A stretch of DNA of 46,156 bases. Source: a virus. The notes below the pieces were generated by a model, which worked only from the letters and a program-made list of their open reading frames with translations, made no database searches and was not told the DNA's origin. A program made the translations under genes and the position numbers. The stretch covers positions 1-46,156 of IMG/VR virus record IMGVR_UViG_3300011013_000025. The stretch is one strand, 5' to 3'. Below, in pieces: positions 37,801-46,066 of the stretch (position 1 is the stretch's first letter; every line of letters starts with the position of its first letter).

Positions 37801-40800
37801 CTACTTGGCGATGAACTAAAAGGTGAATCCACTGCCTTTACTAATATAAATATCAAAAAAGCTAGTGAAGCGTTACATAGGATAGAACTTTTAAAGTCTG
37901 GTAAAACAGGTCAAGATTTAACGCCTGCTCAGAGAGCTAAAGTTATGTCTAGTCAAATAAAAATATTTAACAAAGAGATAAAAGAATTCAAACAGTCTAT
38001 TCAAAAGAAATTTGAAACTTCATATTTGGATTTTGTTAGAAAAGAATTATTCGGAGCTATAGAAACGTTTGATGCTGAGGGTCAATTTAAGGGATTGTCG
38101 ATAGTTAAAAACATTGAAGCTTATGAAAAATTCTTAAATGAAAACTTTAAAACTATATACGACAAGCTTTCTATAACAACCTTGAATGAAAAATACAAGA
38201 AAGGTAAAGGTGAACCAGAATTTGAATTTGTAGAGAGATTAGCTGAAAGAATGACCGCTGAAGAAGGTGTAAAACAAAAAGTTAGCGACATACACGCTGG
38301 TAATGTAGTTTGGAGGAAATTAGAACTAAGTGAATTAACTGAAATAAGAGATGGTGAGGAAGTTCTTAAGCAAGAAGTTTTAGATTACTTTCTAAAACCA
38401 AAAAGATCTAACCTAAATGAAAGAGCAAGAGGATTAGCTAATGTTATATCCACTGAGCTTGCTTTTGATGCTGCAATGGAGGTTTTTAGAAGTAAAGATT
38501 TTCAAGATTTAATATCTGAAAGACCGGAAGGTGTAGTTGGTAATGAAATAGATATAGTTTCTAAAGCTTTATTAAGAGATCCAAATCTTAGGTTTATGAA
38601 CACGGTGAATGAGGTGTTAGGTTATCCAGTTGAAGCATTTGAAGGTATTGCGATGGAGTCATTTGGAGATGTATTTGATAGAAATCTTAAATTAACGGAA
38701 ACTTTAGACGTTGTTCTCAATGAAATAGTTGAAAACAGATACTCTTATGACGAAGCGAAGCAGAAGATAAAAGACGATCACCAAGGTGTAGTAGAGTATT
38801 TAAATGATTACAATTCTGGTATATTTGAAGGTCCTGATAACAGTGGGTTGGCAAGTAAGACAAAAACTATTTTGAAAAAAGTTGGTTCTGAAACAGCTCA
38901 AGGTAAGTTGTTAGCTAGCACTTTAACAAGTCGCGCGCCTAAAGAAGCAATCGAACTTACTGCGGGGTTTGTGGATAAGTTATCATCTTATGTACCTGAA
39001 GGTTTAATTAGAGGATTGGAAGAAAGTGTTAAAAGAAATAAAGATAGAAGCACTAATGCAAAAGGTATAACTCAGCAAGGTTTTGACTCAATGATTGGCG
39101 CTTATACATATTCATCTAAGCGCGGTTTAGATCGCAGAGCTGAAAAGCATGTAAGCAAAAAAAATGACCCTAACGTTATAAAGCACAGAGGAAAAGTTGA
39201 AACCGCTAAAAAGAATTTAAAAAATTCTCCATTTACGGAAGGCACCGCAAGAGGTAAGAAAGAGGCGGAAAAAAGAGGAGATAAAGCGAGTAGAATAAAC
39301 ATAGCTAAAACTCTTTTAAAAGAAGGATTAATAACTAAAAAACAAAGTAATAAGTTACAATCAGCTTTAGATAAAGCTTTAGGTGCTTTAGAAGGTTATA
39401 AAGACTTGCAAGGAACCTATTTAAGTGAATATTCAAATACCGGTGAAATGTCTTGGGCCACTGATATCAAAGTATTTAAAGAAGCATGGGATAGTTTAGA
39501 TAAAGTAATGGAAGAGTTGATTGGTGAGGAAATTCCAAAAGATGCTACCATTGGCAACGCTAGAACGAAAGCTTCTATAGCAAAGTACAAAAGTTGGGCA
39601 GCTAGAAACAAGAATACTGTTTTTGGAAAAATGGAAGCGAATAAGAAATTTACAACAGGTGATAAAAGCAGGAAATACTCAATCGTGAGGAACAAAGTTA
39701 AAGGAAGCGCACAAAGAGGTGATCCTATAAGCCTTGTTAAGAAAAATTACGAAGATTTATTAAATAATTTTAAAAAGTACGCTGAAGCTCACAAAAACGC
39801 TAGAACTCCTATTGTCAACAAAGATAGTAAAGCTGTTTCGGGTGAGTTTTATGATTTACATAAAGAATTTCCCAAGAGAGAATTCAAAAAAACTGAAGGT
39901 GATTTTAATCATATTGGTGATGTTATGATGTATGACACTGGTACTGGGTTTGGTAGAGTTTATAATAAAATTAGAAATAAACATGTATCTGTTGAGCAAA
40001 GAAGAATAGAATTAGATAATTATACTGCAGATATACTTAAAGCTAATAATGCTAATAAAAAACTATTTGCAGATATATTAAACTCTCATTATGAGCTTTT
40101 ACTTAATTCTAAAAAAGCAGATTTTGAAAAGAATTGGTTAGGTTGGGTTGAGTTTATGAAGGTTCAAATTGAGCTTCAAACTGGTTTAAAGTCTTTATCA
40201 TCTTTAGATTTCATGGAGATAAGTAAGGATTGGTCAAAAGATTCTTATAATGAGCATGTCATGGCATTCTCTAATACTGTTAGTAGATTATTTGACGTAT
40301 TCTCCAGAGGATTAGCAGATAATATGAGTTGGGAAAATATACAAAAATCAGTGCGAGATGTTATTAGTGATAATTCTTCAGCTTTTGTAAGTAGAGAAAC
40401 AGCTAGAATGATAATAGATCCTAGATTTGGTCAAACTAGTGACATCGGTTCCTTAAGACTATACGCTATTGAAGGATTGAAAGATTTGTATGTTGTTGGT
40501 AGTAAAGCTAAAAACGAAACGCAAAGGAAGAAGGAGATACAAGAATATGTTATAGCTGAAACCTACAAGAGAGGTATTGTGAAGAAAGAAGCTCAAGCCG
40601 CTAAAAAGAACGTAAAAGAAACTAATAAGAGCAACGTGGTTAGAGTTAGTAAAAGCGCCACTAATGAAGAGGTGTTAAGTTTAGCTGCAACTATGGACGC
40701 TGCTTTAGACATCGCTAGAAATCCTAATTCTCCTGTTAAAAAAATAAGAGTGTTTGATTTTGATGACACTTTAGCCAAGACAAAAAGTAACGTGCTATAC

Positions 40801-43800
40801 ACATTACCAGATGGTACTAAGGGTAAACTTACAGCTGAAGAGTTTGCTAAGAAAGGTAGTAAGATGGTTGCTGAGGGTGCCGTGTTAGACTTCTCTGAAT
40901 TTAACAAAGTTGTAGATGGTAAAAAAGGTCCGTTATTTGAAATTGCTGAAGCTATACAAAATAAAAGAGGTGCTAAAGATATATTTATACTAACAGCTAG
41001 ATCTCCAGAAGCTGCTAAAGCTATTCATGAGTTTTTAAATAACGCTGGATTGAATATACCATTAGAAAATATAACAGGTTTAGGTGACAGCTCTCCGTTC
41101 GCTAAATCAAAGTGGGTTATAGAGAAAGCCGCTGAAGGTTATAATGATTTCTATTTTGCTGATGATCACATTAAAAATGTTGAAGCAGTGCAGGATGCTT
41201 TAGATCAAATCCAAGGGCTAAAGACTAGGACTCAAGTAGCTTTACCTCAAGGAAAGGTTAAAAGTGAACCGCTTAACAAAAAACAAGTAGACGCAATAGA
41301 AGCTAATTCAATGCGTGACATAGATAACGAAGCTAGTTCTGACGGTTATTCAAATGTTAGGTTTTCTAAAAGTCATAGAGTTGAATATGAGAAAATGCTG
41401 GAGAAAAGAAGACCTGATCTAAAAGGTCAAATACCAGAGCAAGTTAATAAAGTTTTTGAGTTTGTAGACAGTCCTGGCGTGCCAGAAAATAAGAAAACAA
41501 AATTCGAAAAACTAGCTTTACATTATCTATCTAAAGGTTTTTTAATATTACCAGAGGATGGTTATAAAGTTGTAGAAGCTGAAAGATTAGCTAGTGCTAA
41601 AAAGATTGATCCTTTCTCGTTTAGTAATCCTAATGAAATAATAGAGAAATTTGCAGGAGAAGTTAAAGGTAAAAGAATAAATCCAAGTACCATGAGCGCT
41701 TTATCCAATAAGCGAAGTCTCGAATATGGTATAACTATTTACGATGTTGCCAATACAAGGGAAGCTCAACAGCAAGTTAGATCTATAATCGATACACATT
41801 GGGGTAAAAAATCAAATCCCTGGTGTTTAGCTGCGAGAACTGGACCTTATGACGCTAGCGGTAAAAAAACAATGGGTGAGCAAGCTTGGGAGCATTGGGA
41901 GAATTATGGTGAAGAAAAGCAAATAGCTTTTAAAGATGGCAAGTTAGTTGCTTTTAGGGATGGAGACGCTAAGCAATGGTGGGATAAACTGGATAGACCT
42001 AGTTATGAAATAGAAGTTAGAGGTTCAGTGGAAAAAACTGAGAAATCAAAGAATGCACAGGGTGATGAAGTTAAAACCAAAACAAGGTTTATTTACAGAA
42101 TAGATCCAGAAACAGGTGTTAAAGAAAAGGGAAATAAAGAAGTTATATCAACGTATAAAAATAAAGACGGTGAAAATGTTAGCGATGCTACTATTACTAA
42201 AGGACTACCTCCAGTACTTCACCAAGCGCTTGGAAAGAATCTTGTTATATCAACAGAGAGAAAAGTTAATGGTAAAAAAGATGGTAAACAACACCAACTT
42301 TATTTAGAAGAAAATGCATATTTAGATCTTCTTTCGTTTTTAGAAGAAGGAGGTGCAGTGGTATCGAGAGATAGAAAGTACGAAAAAATACCTAAAAAAG
42401 GTGAACACTACACTCTTGAGGAAATAAAGCAAGCGCCTATGGATATATACTATGATGCTTTTCCAACAGAAGCTTTTGAAATTTGGGATAAAGGTAATAT
42501 GGTAGAACGGAAAAATGTTCAAGGATATAACATGCATGGGAACCGAGTTAAATATCAAGATCTAGTACAATTTAGAGGGGATGTTAAAAAAACAACAACT
42601 TATGAAATAAAAAGATCAGTTGAGAATGACAATAATATATGGCGTGATACTAAAAGTGTTGTAGAAGAAAAAGAGGGGAAAGTTAACAATATTTATGAAT
42701 TAAGTAAGTCTTTTGGAGCTTCAGGAGTTACTATCAAGAAGAATAATTATAAGGTTAAATTTAATAAAGATGGAGTTATATATAGAGAGCTAAATGGTCG
42801 TAAATTCCTAACTGAATACGATATATTTATGCGAAAAGTACTTGCATCATCACTCGCGAAAGACACAAATTTAACAGAGTCAGTTGGTTGGTATTGGAAT
42901 GATACTCATGGTGGTAGTATTGGTAATGCTCGTAATGTTTTATTAGCTAAAACAATATGGGATAAAGTTAAAGTTGAAAAAGAAGGTGTTAAAAAAAGTT
43001 GGGGTGCGATATTAGAGGTTGAAGGATTAAAAGACAAGAACTTTAAAGATTGGGCTTTTGATAGATTCAACGATAATAAACCTATGAAGGTTGAGGATAA
43101 GATAGTAGTAGGTAAAGAAGTTAAATTGGTAGGAAAAAAAGCAATGAAACGCGAGAGGTTAATGCAGGGACTTCTTGAAGATATTTTATTTGCTAAAAAA
43201 ACGAGTTTAGAAAATCAAATAGTACCTTTAGATAAGAACTTAAAACCTACTTCTAGATTCAGTATGGAAACTAAAATGGACTTAGAGTGGAAGAAAACTG
43301 AAAAACCTGGTCCTGAATGGGAGAAGGAGCCTTCTATTGGGTATAAAGCTGAGTTTAATATTAAAGACAATAAATTCACAATAAGCATGGGTAGAATGTT
43401 TGAAAGTGAGTCGTTGGCGCATGTAAATCATATTTCAGGTAGAGATGACATAACGGAACTAAAAGGTGATTATTATGTTTTAGATTTTGCTTTTATTGAC
43501 GCTGAGGGTAAACCTAGGGTTGACATGACAGGCATAATGGGACCTGACGGTGGTAAAGTTTTAAGTATAGTAGCTAATGGGGTTGTGGACTTTGTTAGGA
43601 AAAATAAAAATATTAAAGGTTTGTATTTCTCTTCAGCTATAGACAAGAGAACTAGAATATACAAAGCAATGGCTAGGACTTTCGGTAATGAGTTAGATTG
43701 GGGATATAAGAGTAAGAAAGAAGACGCTTTATGGGGAGAAACTGATCTTATAGTATCTGCAGATATTCCTGTTAGAAAGAATTTAAGTGGACAAAGAAAA

Positions 43801-45939
43801 CCAGTTAGAGACGTATTAGGCGTTATAGATAAAAGTTCTAATACACAACAAGCTAGATTTAGTGAAACAATAGATCTTAATAAGATCATGAATCAAATGA
43901 TAGAGGATAAAACTGGTATACCTGCTGAAAAAACTTTCGATCAATTAGCTAAAAGTATTGGTAGGAAGAAAGGTCGAGGTAAGATATTCATGCCTTACTC
44001 CACTGAAGATTTTAAAGGTTTGATATATCCTCTTATATCATCTGGTAAAGTTGGTGACGCTCAATTAAAGTTAATGAATGAAGTGTTGTTTAAGCCTTTT
44101 AATAGAGCTATGAATAACGTTTCTAGAGATAGAATGCAGGTAAATGCTGATTTTAAGGAATTAAAAAGAAACTTAAAAAGTGTTCCTAAAAATCTAACTA
44201 AAGAAGCTATACCTGAATCAGGTTTGACTTATGAAAATGTCGTTAGACTTTATTTATGGGATAAGCAAGGTATAGAAATAGAAGGTGTTAATGCTGAGAC
44301 AATGAAGAACGTTTGGGAGATAATGCAAGAGAAACCTGAACTGCAAGCATTCGCTGATCAATTAATGAATATTAATAAAGGAGACGGTTATTACTATCCA
44401 GGGGAATTATGGCTGACTGGAAATATGACTTCAGATTTATACAGTGGTATAAATAAAGTTAAAAGAAAGAAGTATCTAGCTGAATGGAAGAGAAACAAAG
44501 ATATAATGTTCAGTAAAGATAACATGTTAAAATTAGAAGCTGCTTATGGACCTAAGTACGTAGAATCGTTAAGGGATATCTTAAGAAGAATGGAGACAGG
44601 TGTTAATAGACCAGAGAAAAGCTCTAGATTTGAAGATATGGCAATGAACTACATTAATGGATCAGTTGGTGTAACGATGTTCTTTAACACTAGATCAGCT
44701 ATACTACAGACTATATCCACAGCTAATTACATAAACTGGTCAGATAACAACTTATACAACGTTGGTAAAGCTTATGCTAACGCGCCTCAATTCGCTAAAG
44801 ACTTCTTATACTTAATGAAGTCAGATTTCATGAAAGATAGGAGAAGCGGCTTAAAGATAAACGTTAGCGAATCTGAGATAGCCGACGCGGCTAAGAAAAA
44901 GGGTTATAGAGGCGTTTTGAATTTACTACTTCAATCTGGGTTTTCCCTTACTAAAGCTGGTGATGCTTTTGCTATAGCTTTTGGTGGTGCTCCATTCTAT
45001 AGGAATAGAGTTAAAACTTATGAGAAGCAAGGTTTCGATAAGGCGGAAGCAGAAAAGAAGGCTTTTGAAGATTTTAGAGAACTAACGGAAGAATCACAAC
45101 AATCTGCTAGAACAGATAAGATTAGTATGCAGCAAGCAGATAAATGGGGTAGGATAATATTAGCATTCGCTAATACACCAATGCAATATAACAGGTTAAT
45201 AAAGAGATCTGCTCAAGATTTGATAAAAGGTAGAGGTGATTGGAAAAGCCACACGTCTAGAATAGTTTATTACTTGGGTGTTCAAAACCTTATATTTAAC
45301 GCTTTACAAAGAGCTTTATTTGCCATGGAAGGAGATTTAGATAGTGATGAGAATAAAGATAGATATTACGAGGTTGGTAATGGTATGTTAGATTCAATTT
45401 TAAGAGGTAGTGGATATGGTGGAGCTTTGATATCCGTATTAAAGAACTTTGGTGCAGAGATGCACGAACAAAGTAAGAAAGATAGACCTCAATATAGAGA
45501 TGCTTGGATAGAGCTGCTTGGAATTGCACCTCCTGTTCAAGCTAAAATAAAAAGACTGCAGCAAGCAGGTAAGACTTTAGATTATAACCAGAGAACAGCA
45601 GAGGAGATGGGTTGGAAGTTTAGTTTAGATAATCCTAATTACCAATCTGCAGCTTCTTGGATTTCTGGGGCTACAAACATACCATTAGATAGATTAATGC
45701 GTAAAGCTGACAACGTTAATCAAGTATTGAATGATGATTGGGAAAATTGGCAGAAAGTAATGATGGTATTAGGTTGGAACAAATGGGAGTTGGAAACCGC
45801 TGATCAAAAAGAGAAAATGGAAGAAGAAAAAGCGAAAACAACTAAGAGAAGAAGAAAAGAAACTTACGAAAAGAATAAAGCTGAGAAGAAAAGAAAAAAA
45901 TCTAAAGCCAACGCAGCTATGGGTTTAATTACTAATTAA
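31879..45939 (+). CDS. Giant 4686-residue multidomain virion/cargo protein
   Basis: Probably packaged and ejected into the host. In order: a tandem ~32-residue repeat at 1-68 (LKDLVATARNYKYDWDIVSEK, then LKDYVATAEHYDYDYDIINPK); an alanine/glycine-rich region at ~700-930 that may be amphipathic; a zincin-like motif His1243-Glu1244-x-x-His1247; long lysine/glutamate helices (~1370-2300); a HAD phosphatase-like domain at ~2955-3110 with Asp2960-Phe-Asp2962-Asp-Thr, LTAR (3038-3041), Lys3076 and Asp3095-Asp3096; a WCLAA segment from Trp3315; a FSS-x5-R-x-x-Y segment at 3917-3928; and a helical C-terminal domain (SGFSLTKAGDAFAIAFGGAPFY). The last ~50 residues are lysine/arginine-rich. This resembles polyvalent or T7 gp16/N4-type ejection proteins. 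The DxDGD polymerase motif of crAss virion RNA polymerases was not found. Confidence 0.75.
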   Translation: MDEQLLKDLVATARNYKYDWDIVSEKFPEFEGIDLQVLKDYVATAEHYDYDYDIINPKFPEFQTVDNVATGAEIMEETGGEVNRPVRENRLYEVDGKMFNVSGVDIGYFLRKNPKAVDISNSPYDWNSPNVDQSYNYHKHDVKEDEPEEITEEKAPLERAEFSVDEEAWEVNRMSEGLSIEPNFIEEVNEEFEAWKAAGNGNVNSRDINGEYVWDGQGPDPRAIDEMLFAKSKKAEEDKNIKELFPNVSEEVLDLYKRGFIDKDEVENFDPDRSHLPYNVLEASYESGQYQLYDPLRRWQKKTDVVNPLLTDFIKSESTINEVRQEYFDYESTVWENNDIEAIAKQKRRQYQKDGKIVVGVGGVGYGVYALPGTITEEEIIKEAKEDINRNVEKTTSLYVNEDFRLLKIKFNKYQELLEKKGADDPETKNAALTYRIAWEATVGEGQGKKVGSMLFDPETEKFLNDYSKKNLPESEENDNILQDAKNGKSDIDILKEDRNKLFYEIVALNDAITNGPLASRMIDFMSSEDASKLKNLGQLTVEMQRKKYEEGIDGSKRIKWNPNEAGRKLSLTENFKRMSDPGKPGERLPYYLSGLPEFGDDFTKMYNDKLAKFLTLTKAIEYNYDPASVERLDWRNPARWVDAMGEAVLDRVAGGTGVETSNKIAKRFEGVMEDLSRNVPENLKDRAEDEVIDQIWGGMPEFMFMVGVVALAKRPVAGFGARLFGGEATVMGRAFTKVALESSKARGAQAAAQAVSISESKFLSWGAETMANVGVEVGAMEIFNEVDKATGGEGMPRSIAAGFGFMNPQMKYLMNTKIFAPIMKGEAKGLIPLKPLGRRIIHSAGATATATAVELFDAAVVQGNLDAETYKHITDWEKAGILFTQMLLSGYGSHIMNAPAGIREFYGKLENELGGHIGSKGAKKVAKKYNIRLGWWTNEMLEKKYNEAKNEIYEDPKYEGQFDPKNKAPFIGADGKPTELSKKLKELDNDFLTLSKLKEQQALQEIIKQNKDSKNTYNEYQRKAAEVINVISKQSETGELQLTQEQIDFIAKCPDGILKLVARGDVVGEETGMIDSQIDRIKNEYSILSHSADYSGFKRGTKQRKEFFDLAQEQESLIAKISKINKNKQQASRAMELHGAKIRIKQIEERRLELVEENQEFLEQRRQEEIIRAQEILAKEYNKNPDDFVITENHEQLKEEYLKDTGVELKGMPEGIYEHSNGKIYIDLQKARDVNNISVAMHEALHKLMEPVIRDPKVDKWLEDNRHKNSEKATKEEQQEYRDKLKEQDDHIEKIVDEFRKELSWEQLREVQLKLMSQGLDPLKYNNVEWFNAFNDAIIDGRIKFENNSNLFKKLANVFVKKTPFINAEVPTGKQAYDFIKDFATKEVKKKVHIDKTETSAEKTPEDVTKGVEELTEDVVKDEQSSDGVRTKGGVKSREKVKADQLEGRVELYEAKTKAYIEGGGENVKVKGESQPKVKEVKEVTFEDIKDGKVYNNKGEKSPKNAKAALTKGIVDAKGNSYKIGGKKDKQNLQKKSKDGKWKLLTEETFPNQQSAYEWFLKNITKTDVTGKKVKLKDRPKSSLSNKKEFNKNFKSKEDKIRELNRIRENALEYVSQFQTKSLKEKHAEDISDANKQLNDAKKLIRELKKKEKVAVERKSATIDDLASEYLEDWHVDVKRGLTGADIVASKIIGDDISDKGMIKGLIINTVNGVMKAKGGASISEDVMDAMVDDVKAQLLPHIRNFNREFLAVNERTYDEITTDYENIILNKFLGKTKKNPSSYISKEEKARIKGNWVENILKKNKLTYEEAVQGEIKNLSAEDRKLFDIIKKLEIVESESKYGTKQMFFDPKDLLNIEGTIPQEVYDKLYDYKVVENESLSAWINSVVKFKTFKAFENQTGEFEFNQDISDITKNVPRSEEGFFNDFTYEDQYKFVAEKDKFNEESLRKKLNISDKLKEDIRQNVLKDMKMKLLGDELKGESTAFTNINIKKASEALHRIELLKSGKTGQDLTPAQRAKVMSSQIKIFNKEIKEFKQSIQKKFETSYLDFVRKELFGAIETFDAEGQFKGLSIVKNIEAYEKFLNENFKTIYDKLSITTLNEKYKKGKGEPEFEFVERLAERMTAEEGVKQKVSDIHAGNVVWRKLELSELTEIRDGEEVLKQEVLDYFLKPKRSNLNERARGLANVISTELAFDAAMEVFRSKDFQDLISERPEGVVGNEIDIVSKALLRDPNLRFMNTVNEVLGYPVEAFEGIAMESFGDVFDRNLKLTETLDVVLNEIVENRYSYDEAKQKIKDDHQGVVEYLNDYNSGIFEGPDNSGLASKTKTILKKVGSETAQGKLLASTLTSRAPKEAIELTAGFVDKLSSYVPEGLIRGLEESVKRNKDRSTNAKGITQQGFDSMIGAYTYSSKRGLDRRAEKHVSKKNDPNVIKHRGKVETAKKNLKNSPFTEGTARGKKEAEKRGDKASRINIAKTLLKEGLITKKQSNKLQSALDKALGALEGYKDLQGTYLSEYSNTGEMSWATDIKVFKEAWDSLDKVMEELIGEEIPKDATIGNARTKASIAKYKSWAARNKNTVFGKMEANKKFTTGDKSRKYSIVRNKVKGSAQRGDPISLVKKNYEDLLNNFKKYAEAHKNARTPIVNKDSKAVSGEFYDLHKEFPKREFKKTEGDFNHIGDVMMYDTGTGFGRVYNKIRNKHVSVEQRRIELDNYTADILKANNANKKLFADILNSHYELLLNSKKADFEKNWLGWVEFMKVQIELQTGLKSLSSLDFMEISKDWSKDSYNEHVMAFSNTVSRLFDVFSRGLADNMSWENIQKSVRDVISDNSSAFVSRETARMIIDPRFGQTSDIGSLRLYAIEGLKDLYVVGSKAKNETQRKKEIQEYVIAETYKRGIVKKEAQAAKKNVKETNKSNVVRVSKSATNEEVLSLAATMDAALDIARNPNSPVKKIRVFDFDDTLAKTKSNVLYTLPDGTKGKLTAEEFAKKGSKMVAEGAVLDFSEFNKVVDGKKGPLFEIAEAIQNKRGAKDIFILTARSPEAAKAIHEFLNNAGLNIPLENITGLGDSSPFAKSKWVIEKAAEGYNDFYFADDHIKNVEAVQDALDQIQGLKTRTQVALPQGKVKSEPLNKKQVDAIEANSMRDIDNEASSDGYSNVRFSKSHRVEYEKMLEKRRPDLKGQIPEQVNKVFEFVDSPGVPENKKTKFEKLALHYLSKGFLILPEDGYKVVEAERLASAKKIDPFSFSNPNEIIEKFAGEVKGKRINPSTMSALSNKRSLEYGITIYDVANTREAQQQVRSIIDTHWGKKSNPWCLAARTGPYDASGKKTMGEQAWEHWENYGEEKQIAFKDGKLVAFRDGDAKQWWDKLDRPSYEIEVRGSVEKTEKSKNAQGDEVKTKTRFIYRIDPETGVKEKGNKEVISTYKNKDGENVSDATITKGLPPVLHQALGKNLVISTERKVNGKKDGKQHQLYLEENAYLDLLSFLEEGGAVVSRDRKYEKIPKKGEHYTLEEIKQAPMDIYYDAFPTEAFEIWDKGNMVERKNVQGYNMHGNRVKYQDLVQFRGDVKKTTTYEIKRSVENDNNIWRDTKSVVEEKEGKVNNIYELSKSFGASGVTIKKNNYKVKFNKDGVIYRELNGRKFLTEYDIFMRKVLASSLAKDTNLTESVGWYWNDTHGGSIGNARNVLLAKTIWDKVKVEKEGVKKSWGAILEVEGLKDKNFKDWAFDRFNDNKPMKVEDKIVVGKEVKLVGKKAMKRERLMQGLLEDILFAKKTSLENQIVPLDKNLKPTSRFSMETKMDLEWKKTEKPGPEWEKEPSIGYKAEFNIKDNKFTISMGRMFESESLAHVNHISGRDDITELKGDYYVLDFAFIDAEGKPRVDMTGIMGPDGGKVLSIVANGVVDFVRKNKNIKGLYFSSAIDKRTRIYKAMARTFGNELDWGYKSKKEDALWGETDLIVSADIPVRKNLSGQRKPVRDVLGVIDKSSNTQQARFSETIDLNKIMNQMIEDKTGIPAEKTFDQLAKSIGRKKGRGKIFMPYSTEDFKGLIYPLISSGKVGDAQLKLMNEVLFKPFNRAMNNVSRDRMQVNADFKELKRNLKSVPKNLTKEAIPESGLTYENVVRLYLWDKQGIEIEGVNAETMKNVWEIMQEKPELQAFADQLMNINKGDGYYYPGELWLTGNMTSDLYSGINKVKRKKYLAEWKRNKDIMFSKDNMLKLEAAYGPKYVESLRDILRRMETGVNRPEKSSRFEDMAMNYINGSVGVTMFFNTRSAILQTISTANYINWSDNNLYNVGKAYANAPQFAKDFLYLMKSDFMKDRRSGLKINVSESEIADAAKKKGYRGVLNLLLQSGFSLTKAGDAFAIAFGGAPFYRNRVKTYEKQGFDKAEAEKKAFEDFRELTEESQQSARTDKISMQQADKWGRIILAFANTPMQYNRLIKRSAQDLIKGRGDWKSHTSRIVYYLGVQNLIFNALQRALFAMEGDLDSDENKDRYYEVGNGMLDSILRGSGYGGALISVLKNFGAEMHEQSKKDRPQYRDAWIELLGIAPPVQAKIKRLQQAGKTLDYNQRTAEEMGWKFSLDNPNYQSAASWISGATNIPLDRLMRKADNVNQVLNDDWENWQKVMMVLGWNKWELETADQKEKMEEEKAKTTKRRRKETYEKNKAEKKRKKSKANAAMGLITN

Positions 45940-45986
45940 TAAGGAACAATAAGAAATGGGCACCATACCCAAAGTTCCTGTAACCA

Positions 45987-46018
45987 AAAAAGGGGATCTC
46001 AAACGAGGTCCCCTTTTT
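45987..46018. terminator. Bidirectional intrinsic terminator
   Basis: A 14-bp stem, AAAAAGGGGATCTC (45987-46000) and GAGGTCCCCTTTTT (46005-46018), with one wobble pair and an AAAC loop. A and T runs at both feet allow termination of either strand. It lies 48 bases after the giant gene and before opposite-strand genes on the right. Confidence 0.9.
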
Positions 46019-46021
46019 ATT

Positions 46022-46063
46022 TTAACACCATGGGCATATTCCGCCCGGACATCCATCACACAT
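46022..46063 (-). CDS. Possible 13-residue cysteine-rich micropeptide
   Basis: A minus-strand ORF, ATG at 46063-46061, stop at 46024-46022. It reads MCDGCPGGICPWC: four cysteines in 13 residues, with CxxC-type spacing that could bind a metal or form disulfides. It lies 3 bases after the stop of the upstream minus-strand gene, in the same frame, and ends 4 bases before the terminator hairpin. It is very short, so it may be chance. Confidence 0.3.
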   Translation of the reverse strand: MCDGCPGGICPWC

Positions 46064-46066
46064 AAC

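Noticed and set aside
33750-43889. Several minus-strand ORFs of 60-140 residues within the giant gene
   Set aside because: They are antisense shadows of lysine/alanine-rich coding sequence, with serine/leucine-rich translations and no start context.
31879-45939. Virion RNA polymerase in the giant protein
   Set aside because: I looked for the DxDGD catalytic motif known from crAss-like virion polymerases and did not find it; the DGD in AFRDGDAKQ lacks the context.
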